Assembly: GCA_019421315.1 (NCBI GenBank)
Contig: JAHZFN010000028.1
Location: 1 to 5,507, forward strand
Source of the DNA: Peptococcaceae bacterium
GTDB lineage: Bacteria; Bacillota; Dehalobacteriia; UBA4068; UBA4997
Direction of reading: 5' to 3'
DNA: 5,507 nucleotides
The position numbers and the translations under genes were made by a program. This document shows positions 1 to 4,324 of the stretch, one piece after another; within the stretch, counting starts at the first letter, position 1; every line of letters begins with the position of its first letter. Under the pieces are notes generated by a model. The model did no database searches and had not been told where the DNA came from. It worked only from the letters and a program-made list of their open reading frames with translations.

Positions 1-56
1 AGGAAATTGCCCATATTACAACGGAAAATGCCCAAAAATTCTACAAAATCAAGTAG
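1..56 (+). CDS. tatD: TatD-family metal-dependent DNase, C-terminal end only
   Basis: Only the last 17 residues and the stop are in the window. The frame begins at base 3 and reads EIAHITTENAQKFYKIK, ending at TAG 54-56. The I-A-x-I-T-T-x-N-A-x-x-F pattern is the usual C-terminal signature of the TatD/YcfH hydrolase family, TIM-barrel metal-dependent nucleases of the amidohydrolase superfamily. None of the metal ligands is visible, so activity cannot be judged. Context supports the call, because in Bacillus the tatD homologue yabD directly precedes yabE and a YabE-like gene follows here. The gene is separated from that neighbour by a terminator and a new promoter, so the two are probably not one operon. 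Confidence rests on a short motif plus gene order. Confidence 0.65.
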   Translation, partial: EIAHITTENAQKFYKIK

Positions 57-96
57 CCGTTCCCAAAAAAACAAAAACTTTATAAAATTTTTGCTG

Positions 97-149
97 AAAA
101 AAACCGCATTGCCGCAGAAAAAAGCCTGCTACAATGCGGTATTTTTTTT
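97..149 (+). terminator. Intrinsic terminator of the tatD-like gene
   Basis: ACCGCATTG (103-111) pairs perfectly with CAATGCGGT (132-140), followed after one A by eight Ts (142-149). The 20-nt loop holds a second small stem, GCAG (114-117) with CTGC (126-129). A run of As at 97-103 precedes the stem. It lies 41 nt after the tatD stop codon and fits a rho-independent terminator. Confidence 0.85.
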
Positions 150-273
150 GTAAAAAAATTTTTTTGCAAAATTTGTAATAAAAAGCCTGCTAAAGGCATA
201 TACTTAAAGAAACGCCTGCTAAAAGCGATGTTTGGCTTTTGTTTTTTGTTCGTAATTTTTGTCCGCTGCCGAT

Positions 274-302
274 TTGACAGATTTGAAAAAATGGTTTAGA
301 AT
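274..302 (+). promoter_or_regulatory. Sigma-A-type promoter for the YabE-like gene
   Basis: TTGACA (274-279) is a consensus -35 box. A 17-nt spacer (280-296) leads to TAGAAT (297-302), five of six matches to the -10 consensus. Transcription would start near 309, giving a leader of about 210 nt before the TTG start at 520. It lies after the tatD terminator, so the wall gene appears to have its own transcription unit. Confidence 0.75.
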
Positions 303-328
303 AAAAACCGTTTAAAAAAAAAACAAAA

Positions 329-349
329 GCCCTGCTAAACGCAGTGGGC
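329..349 (+). other. Hairpin in the leader of the YabE-like gene
   Basis: GCCC-TGC (329-335) pairs with GCA (341-343) and GGGC (346-349) across a TAAAC loop, with a two-base bulge (GT) on the right arm. It contains the fourth GCCTGCTA-like motif. It would form about 20 nt into the predicted transcript. No T-run follows directly, so it is not a simple terminator; an mRNA-stability or attenuation role is only a guess. Confidence 0.5.
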
Positions 350-423
350 GAAAAAGGGCGTTGTTTTCGGCAGATTTTTTTCCGCCAAAAACGGGCAAAA
401 AAGCGAATAAAAAAGGATTATAA

Positions 424-449
424 GGCAGTGATAATTTTCGGTGGCTGCC
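424..449 (+). other. Second leader hairpin
   Basis: GGCAG (424-428) and CTGCC (445-449) form a perfect 5-bp stem around a 16-nt loop, roughly 55 nt upstream of the Shine-Dalgarno site. It is too far away to mask the ribosome binding site alone. It could be part of a larger leader fold with the 329-349 hairpin. Confidence 0.4.
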
Positions 450-504
450 AAAGAAAATCAAAGGGAAAAAATCCGCTCCAAAGAAAACCGCGCCGAAAAA
501 ATTT

Positions 505-511
505 AAGGAGG
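505..511 (+). promoter_or_regulatory. Ribosome binding site deciding a TTG start
   Basis: AAGGAGG matches the anti-Shine-Dalgarno sequence fully and ends 8 nt before TTG at 520. No ATG or GTG lies at a suitable distance, so this site fixes the unusual TTG start of the YabE-like protein. Confidence 0.9.
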
Positions 512-519
512 ACGATTAT

Positions 520-1521
520 TTGAGTACGGAAAAAATCAAACGATATTTAAGAAGCAAAAAAGCCTTGATTACATCCGGTATTGCTTGCGTTTTAGTCATC
601 AGCACATTTTTAACACTTACGTTTATGTTTATCGGAGATACCAAGGCGGTCGCATTGGTTATCGACGGTCAAAAGGATATTTACCAAACGGAAGCCATAA
701 CGGTTCAGGGTTTTTTCGAAGAGCAGGAAATTGAGCTGCAGCCTGAGGACGAGGTTTCCGTGGAACTGCACAGTTTTTTGTCCGATGAACAAACCATCGA
801 GGTTAATACGGCTGTGAAAATGACAGTCATCGACGGCGGCGAAAAATTTGAGGTTATGGCGCAGCCCGGAACTGTGGACGAGGTTTTGCAGACCACAGGT
901 CATGAAAGGGGCGCCAACGACTGGGTTACCCCCGCTTATAATTCCTGGGTGGGCGAAGACGCCGTGATCAACGTGCACAGAATCAGCTATGCGCAGAATA
1001 CGGTAACGGAAGCAGTCGAACCGAAATTGGTTGAACAAGAGGACGCTTCAATGCCCGCAGGAACCGTCAATGTTAAGCAGGAAGGAACTCCCGGCGTTGA
1101 CGAAGTGGTTTACGAATCCGTTTACAAAAACGGTGTAAAAATTCAGGATAACGAAATTTCCCGCAAAACCATCCAAAAATCCGAGGACAGAATTGTGGCG
1201 GTGGGTGCCAAAAACGCCGCAAATTCCGCCGTTTTTGCGGAGGCAGGTTCTTATTCCAGAAGCCTCACCGTTTCCGCCACAGCCTACACCCATACGGGCA
1301 ACCGAACCGCCACAGGCACAGTTGCCAGAGTTGGCATTATCGCCGTTGACCCCAGAGTTATTCCCCTGGGAACCAGGGTTTATGTGGAAGGCTACGGCTA
1401 CGCCACGGCAGAGGATACAGGCGGCGCCATCAAAGGCAACCGTATAGACATCTTCCTGAACAGCAATGCGGAATGTGTAAACTGGGGCAGAAGAAGCGTC
1501 AAGGTTTACATTCTGGATTAA
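520..1521 (+). CDS. yabE: YabE/RpfB-like membrane-anchored G5 and 3D domain protein
   Basis: This 333-residue protein is probably a cell-wall lytic enzyme acting on peptidoglycan glycan strands outside the membrane. Residues 1-15 are basic and cytoplasmic; residues 16-38 form a membrane segment serving as an uncleaved anchor. Residues 44-152 resemble the DUF348 repeats of YabE and RpfB. Residues 154-228 form a G5 domain with MPAGTVNVKQEG at 178-189. Residues 249-333 form a 3D domain, a reduced MltA-like double-psi barrel. Its three defining aspartates are present: D277 in AVDP, D299 in AEDTGG and D310 in RIDIF. The domain reaches the C-terminus intact, so the gene looks complete. The TTG start is supported by a perfect ribosome binding site. 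It follows a tatD-like gene as yabE does in Bacillus, but has its own promoter and terminator. The exact bond cleaved is not shown by the sequence. Confidence 0.9.
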   Translation: MSTEKIKRYLRSKKALITSGIACVLVISTFLTLTFMFIGDTKAVALVIDGQKDIYQTEAITVQGFFEEQEIELQPEDEVSVELHSFLSDEQTIEVNTAVKMTVIDGGEKFEVMAQPGTVDEVLQTTGHERGANDWVTPAYNSWVGEDAVINVHRISYAQNTVTEAVEPKLVEQEDASMPAGTVNVKQEGTPGVDEVVYESVYKNGVKIQDNEISRKTIQKSEDRIVAVGAKNAANSAVFAEAGSYSRSLTVSATAYTHTGNRTATGTVARVGIIAVDPRVIPLGTRVYVEGYGYATAEDTGGAIKGNRIDIFLNSNAECVNWGRRSVKVYILD

Positions 1522-1562
1522 ATTAAAGATTAAATAAACCTAAATAAAAATACAGAGCATAG

Positions 1563-1588
1563 AGCAGGCGTTTTTCGCCTGCTTTTTT
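1563..1588 (+). terminator. Intrinsic terminator of the YabE-like gene
   Basis: AGCAGGCG (1563-1570) pairs perfectly with CGCCTGCT (1576-1583) across a TTTTT loop, followed by five more Ts (1584-1588). It starts 42 nt after the stop codon. The strong 8-bp GC-rich stem makes read-through into the next wall gene unlikely. Confidence 0.92.
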
Positions 1589-1767
1589 GCGGCTTTGGGT
1601 TTTAACGGGATTTTTGCCTGCCGCCTTTGAGCGCACGCCAAGGCTGCGCCGTCAAGATGTTGATAATACGGGCTATTGTGAATAATGTGGATAACTTGTT
1701 GAAAAAGTATACAAAAAGAAATTTTGTTCAAAACGGCGGCAAATTGAAATATTTGGGATAGGCAGGC

Positions 1768-1810
1768 AAAAAAACCGCTTTTTTGTTTGTTTTTTGGTTT
1801 GAAAAGCGGT
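1768..1810 (-). terminator. Minus-strand intrinsic terminator in a gene-free region
   Basis: ACCGCTTTT (1774-1782) pairs perfectly with AAAAGCGGT (1802-1810) around a 19-nt loop. On the minus strand the stem is followed by seven Ts (complement of A7 at 1768-1774). On the plus strand it is followed by AAAAGG and would not terminate. No minus-strand gene lies upstream of it before the M23 gene, so it may end a short untranslated RNA or stop antisense transcription from the M23 region. Confidence 0.5.
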
Positions 1811-1903
1811 AAAAGGTGAAAAAACAGAAAAAAACGACCAAACCTATAAATTATCAGATAATTCTGATTTTAAAAATGTATGTTGTATGCTCGGTGCCCT
1901 TTG

Positions 1904-1919
1904 CCACAATATATTGTGG
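1904..1919. promoter_or_regulatory. Perfect 16-bp palindrome resembling an NrdR box
   Basis: CCACAATATATTGTGG is identical to its own reverse complement. The published NrdR-box consensus, as I recall it, is acaCwAtATaTwGtgt, and 14 of 16 positions fit; only the outermost base on each side differs. NrdR is the ATP/dATP-sensing repressor of ribonucleotide reductase genes. NrdR boxes normally occur in pairs, and I see no second full box 30-32 bp away. Another dimeric repressor is equally possible. Confidence 0.45.
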
Positions 1920-1960
1920 TTTGTGGATAAATTCTGCCGCCTGTTGTGGAAAATTTGCAT

Positions 1961-2030
1961 TTTTTTTGAATTTGTGGTATTATATTATTGCATTATTGTA
2001 TTATTACTTATTTTGGAATTTATTTTTAAA
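1961..2030. other. 70-bp extremely AT-rich tract, possible DNA-unwinding element
   Basis: Only 10 of 70 bases are G or C. The tract has repeated ATTATT and TATTA trinucleotide-like runs between 1978 and 2010, including TTATTACTTA at 2001-2010, which is loosely like the DnaA-trio element. It lies directly beside the DnaA box at 1945-1953. It could equally be the AT-rich upstream part of the M23 gene's promoter region. Confidence 0.4.
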
Positions 2031-2115
2031 AGCACGGCAAAAATAAGCAATTTGCAATTTCCAGTATGTTAGTCTATCCCATAGCTGCATGCCATAAAAA
2101 TAAAATATATCTTGC

Positions 2116-2125
2116 AAGGCGGTGA
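2116..2125 (+). promoter_or_regulatory. Ribosome binding site of the M23 gene
   Basis: AAGGCGGTGA has a single mismatch to the full AAGGAGGTGA sequence and ends 10 nt before ATG at 2136. It decides the start: the open frame reaches back to a TTG at 2112, but that codon lies before this site and has no ribosome binding site of its own. Confidence 0.8.
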
Positions 2126-2135
2126 CAGTTTTTTT

Positions 2136-4079
2136 ATGCATGGTAAAAGCGGCAGCAATTTTGAAAGTGAATTTGAAGAAAGTGAATTTGAAAACGAAAG
2201 TGTAGAAGAGTTATCGGCGGCAAAAAGCGAGAAAACGAAAAGCTCTGCGGAGGATGTCTCCTCCCACCAAAAAGGCTTTTTCCGCAATTTACTTAAGAAA
2301 AACAATGGGCGGCAATCGGCGCAGAACATTTGCCAAGCAGGCGAAAAAGAGGAGCAGACCCTTAAAGACCAAGCTCAGGATTCGCAAGGCTCGGCAGAGG
2401 CAGTTTCGGCGGCAGTTTCCGAAAACGCCCTTTTCGGTGATAGTGTCGGTTCGGAAGAACCGCAGAAAGCGCAGGCAAAAGAGACGCCTGCCGAAAAACC
2501 GCAGTTTGATTTGCAGAAGGAAGGCGAAAGCGAAAACCAAGAAAATTCTTTGCCCGAAAAAATCCTTTTTTCGGATTGTTCTTCGGATTTGACGGAACAA
2601 AAGGCGGGCGGGGAACAGGGAGCGGCAGTTTCCAAAACAAAAACAGAGAAAAATCAAAAAAAATCCAAAAATATTTTGGCGTTTATCAGAGAAAACAAAA
2701 AGGCGAAATGCGGCATGGCTGCGGCTGCGGCATTGCTTTTGGCGGCGGGCGTTTATGGCTCCGTCAACGGCATTGATTACCTGCTCCACGGCAAAAAGGC
2801 CTACGCCATAACCGTCGACAACAAAGAGGTTGCCACGGTGAGCAGTTATCTGACCGCCAACAGCGTCATCAAGGATTATTTGGCAGGCGGCTACAACAGC
2901 ACCGAAATCAAAGGCGCCCACTTCACCGACGACGTCAAAATCACCAAGGTTTATGAACCGCAAAGCGAAATTTTGGATTACGACAGCGCCCAAAGCAAAT
3001 TGGCGGAAAATGCGGCAACCGTTGCCGAATGCGTAACAGTTAAGGCGGACGGCAGAGAAATTGTCAGTTTCTCCAACGAAGCCGATGCCGAAAAGGCTTT
3101 GGAGCTTTTGAAAAAATCCTATGCGCCCACGGACGAAAATCTGAAGGTGACGGACGTTAAATTCAAAGAAAATGTGGAAATTTGCGACGGCAACGCCGAT
3201 GTTTCCGAAATCTATTCGCCCGAGGAAGCCGTTTCTGTTATGAAAAAGCTGACGGAAACCGAAAGCTACGTTTACACTGTGGGCGAGGGTGAAACTTTGG
3301 AAACTGTCTGCGAAAGCCAAGGCGTTTCCGTTGACAGCATGACGAAGCTGGACGACAGCACCGATTTTGAAGCGCTGCGGGCAGGCGACAAGCTGCAAAT
3401 TGACAAAGAAAAAAATCTGATCAACGTTTTGACGACGGTGGAAGAAACCAAGCAGGAAATCATTTCCTACAACATTTCTTATCAGGAAAACGACGAAATG
3501 CCCGCAGGCACCCAAAACGTGGTGCAGGAGGGCTTTGACGGTGCCGAAATTGTTGATTTGAAAATAGTGCGGATTAACGACAGTGAGCTTTACCGAGAAC
3601 GCCTTTCGGCAGAAACCACCATCCAACCCACCACCAAGGTTGTGGACTGCGGAACCAAGGTTTTCCGAGACAACGGCGAAACGGGCAAGGCGAACATAAC
3701 CTCCGCCAACCAGATGATTTGGCCAACCACCGCCACAGCCATCAGCTCCCCCTATGGTATCCGTTCCCGCGGCTTCCACACGGGTTTGGATATTAACGGC
3801 GAAACGGGAGATTCCGTTTGGGCGGCCTTGAGCGGCACTGTTACCACGGCAGGCTGGGCCGGCAACTACGGCAACTGCGTTGTGATCAAGCACAGCGACG
3901 GTCTTTCCACCAGATACGCTCACCTCAGCGCCATCAGCGTTGGTCTGGGCGAAAAGGTTACCCAAGGTCAGGTAATCGGTTTGGAGGGCAGCACCGGCAA
4001 CAGCACAGGCTCCCATCTGCATTTTGAGGTAATAATCAGCGGCACAGCCGTTGACCCCTTGATTTACATAAGCCGTTAA
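2136..4079 (+). CDS. Membrane-anchored M23 metalloendopeptidase with LysM-like and G5 domains
   Basis: This 647-residue protein probably cleaves peptide bonds in peptidoglycan stems or cross-bridges at the cell surface. Residues 1-192 are hydrophilic, low-complexity and presumably cytoplasmic. Residues 193-210 form one membrane segment (AAAAALLLAAGVYG), giving a type II topology. Residues 221-370 are an extracellular region I cannot assign. Residues 378-423 resemble LysM (YTVGEGETLETVCESQGVS). Residues 427-507 form a G5 domain with MPAGTQNVVQEG at 455-466. Residues 534-640 are a peptidase M23 (LytM/DD-endopeptidase) domain with a complete site: zinc ligands H548 and D552 in HTGLD and H629 in HLH, with H596 and H627 as catalytic histidines. 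It therefore looks active. The ATG start is fixed by its ribosome binding site. The gene is monocistronic as seen here, closed by a bidirectional terminator. The DnaA-box cluster lies just upstream. Confidence 0.93.
   Translation: MHGKSGSNFESEFEESEFENESVEELSAAKSEKTKSSAEDVSSHQKGFFRNLLKKNNGRQSAQNICQAGEKEEQTLKDQAQDSQGSAEAVSAAVSENALFGDSVGSEEPQKAQAKETPAEKPQFDLQKEGESENQENSLPEKILFSDCSSDLTEQKAGGEQGAAVSKTKTEKNQKKSKNILAFIRENKKAKCGMAAAAALLLAAGVYGSVNGIDYLLHGKKAYAITVDNKEVATVSSYLTANSVIKDYLAGGYNSTEIKGAHFTDDVKITKVYEPQSEILDYDSAQSKLAENAATVAECVTVKADGREIVSFSNEADAEKALELLKKSYAPTDENLKVTDVKFKENVEICDGNADVSEIYSPEEAVSVMKKLTETESYVYTVGEGETLETVCESQGVSVDSMTKLDDSTDFEALRAGDKLQIDKEKNLINVLTTVEETKQEIISYNISYQENDEMPAGTQNVVQEGFDGAEIVDLKIVRINDSELYRERLSAETTIQPTTKVVDCGTKVFRDNGETGKANITSANQMIWPTTATAISSPYGIRSRGFHTGLDINGETGDSVWAALSGTVTTAGWAGNYGNCVVIKHSDGLSTRYAHLSAISVGLGEKVTQGQVIGLEGSTGNSTGSHLHFEVIISGTAVDPLIYISR
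2163..2192 (+). repeat. In-frame 15-bp tandem repeat in the M23 gene
   Basis: GAAAGTGAATTTGAA occurs twice back to back (2163-2177 and 2178-2192) and encodes ESEFE-ESEFE at residues 10-19. A degenerate third unit follows (NESVEE). It lies in the acidic cytoplasmic tail, where changes of repeat number would keep the reading frame. Confidence 0.85.
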
Positions 4080-4159
4080 GTTTGCATATTTATAGAACAT
4101 ATTAATAAGAATATATTAATTAAGATTTTATCATTCCTTGAGAAAAAATACACATAAAC

Positions 4160-4192
4160 AAAAAAACCGCTTTTTTCAAAGGCGGTTTTTTT
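4160..4192. terminator. Bidirectional terminator between convergent genes
   Basis: A7-CCGC (4160-4170) pairs with GCGG-T7 (4182-4192) around an 11-nt loop, giving an 11-bp stem with a T-run on either strand. It lies 80 nt after the M23 stop codon and 132 nt beyond the xdhC stop codon, so it can serve both genes. Confidence 0.88.
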
Positions 4193-4250
4193 GTTTGTTT
4201 TATTTGCATATTTAATTGTTTTCAAAATAATACTTTAAATTTAAAATTCG

Positions 4251-4276
4251 GCTTTTTGCCCCTTGTGGCAAAGAGC
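4251..4276 (-). terminator. Hairpin after xdhC, weak terminator candidate
   Basis: GCTTTTTGCC (4251-4260) pairs with GGCAAAGAGC (4267-4276) across a 6-nt loop, a 10-bp stem with one G-T wobble. On the minus strand it is followed by CGAATTTTAAATTT, an interrupted T-rich tail. It probably slows or partly ends xdhC transcription before the stronger hairpin at 4160-4192. Confidence 0.45.
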
Positions 4277-4319
4277 AAAAATCAAAAAGCAAAAAAGCAA
4301 AAAAGCAAAAAAGCAAAAA
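4275..4319. repeat. Short tandem repeat, GC plus a run of As, period 7-8
   Basis: GC dinucleotides at 4275, 4289, 4297, 4305 and 4313 (and TC at 4282) are separated by runs of five or six As, so the period is exactly 8 in the right part and 7 in the left part. It lies just after the xdhC stop codon (4325-4327) in its 3' untranslated region and looks like a slippage-prone microsatellite. Confidence 0.85.
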
Positions 4320-4324
4320 TTATT

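Larger units (their letters stand above)
119..349 (+). repeat. Four dispersed copies of a GCCTGCTA(AA) motif
   Basis: Copies start at 124 (GCCTGCTACAATGC), 185 (GCCTGCTAAAGGC), 214 (GCCTGCTAAAAGCG) and 329 (GCCCTGCTAAACGC). Three are preceded by a run of As. The flanking bases differ but stay self-complementary in three copies: GCCT/AGGC around GCTAA in the second, CGC/GCG in the third, and GCCC-TGC/GCA-GGGC around TAAAC in the fourth. The same heptamer GCCTGCT also forms the right arm of the terminator at 1576-1583. They may be short hairpin units of a dispersed repeat family or decayed terminator copies; no function is known to me. Confidence 0.55.
57..519. other. 463-bp intergenic and leader region
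   Basis: No credible coding sequence is present. In order the region holds the terminator of the upstream gene (97-149), a perfect A7T7 tract at 152-165 of the kind that bends DNA, four copies of a GCCTGCTA motif (124-340), a good vegetative promoter (274-302), an untranslated leader of about 210 nt with two hairpins (329-349 and 424-449), and a strong ribosome binding site (505-511). I looked for the conserved blocks of the c-di-AMP (ydaO-type) riboswitch, which often precedes wall-hydrolase genes, and did not find them. Confidence 0.8.
1658..1953 (-). promoter_or_regulatory. DnaA-box cluster, candidate replication origin or DnaA-binding regulatory region
   Basis: Six sites share one orientation; the canonical TTATCCACA reads on the minus strand and the plus-strand complement is given here. 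They are TGTTGATAA (1658-1666, one mismatch), TGTGAATAA (1677-1685, one mismatch), TGTGGATAA (1686-1694, perfect), TGTTGAAAA (1697-1705, two mismatches), TGTGGATAA (1922-1930, perfect) and TGTGGAAAA (1945-1953, one mismatch). The second and third abut directly, and the fourth follows after 2 nt. A very AT-rich tract starts 8 nt after the last box, as expected of an unwinding element. Clusters of this kind mark bacterial oriC, but also DnaA-titrating or DnaA-regulated sites. No dnaA or dnaN is in the window, and the flanking tatD and yabE-like genes would run toward the site, which is weakly against oriC. Confidence 0.6.
1522..2135. other. 614-bp intergenic region between the two wall genes
   Basis: No convincing gene is present. 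In order it contains the YabE-like gene's terminator (1563-1588), a GC-rich stretch of about 59% GC (1589-1657), a cluster of DnaA boxes in two groups (1658-1705 and 1922-1953), a hairpin that is a terminator only on the minus strand (1768-1810), a 16-bp palindrome (1904-1919), a 70-bp tract of 14% GC (1961-2030), and the M23 gene's ribosome binding site (2116-2125). No promoter for the M23 gene stands out: TTGCAA at 2052-2057 lacks a good -10 box at the right distance. Confidence 0.75.

Noticed and set aside
303..519. c-di-AMP (ydaO-type) riboswitch in the wall-gene leader
   Set aside because: Such riboswitches often precede wall hydrolases, but I found none of the conserved sequence blocks in this leader.
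1540..1731. 63-residue minus-strand frame after the YabE-like gene
   Set aside because: It runs through the terminator hairpin and the first DnaA-box group and lacks a ribosome binding site.
1816..2046. 76-residue GTG-initiated frame with hydrophobic stretches (plus strand)
   Set aside because: No proper ribosome binding site, odd composition from an AT-rich spacer, and it overlaps the DnaA boxes, palindrome and AT tract. It is best read as chance.
1754..2081. Inverted repeat TGGGATAG (1754-1761) and CTATCCCA (2074-2081) flanking the spacer
   Set aside because: Only 8 bp, 310 bp apart, with no transposase or target duplication; probably chance.
2112..2135. TTG start for the M23 protein, adding eight residues
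   Set aside because: The good ribosome binding site at 2116-2125 lies after this codon and is properly placed for ATG at 2136.
2289..4100. 603-residue minus-strand frame opposite the M23 gene
   Set aside because: It mirrors the M23 coding sequence, shows no recognisable domain, and overlaps a gene with a full catalytic site.
4081..4214. 12-bp direct repeat TTTGCATATTTA at 4081-4092 and 4203-4214 flanking the bidirectional terminator
   Set aside because: In such AT-rich sequence a 12-bp match over about 120 bp is plausible by chance, and nothing resembling a mobile element lies between the copies.
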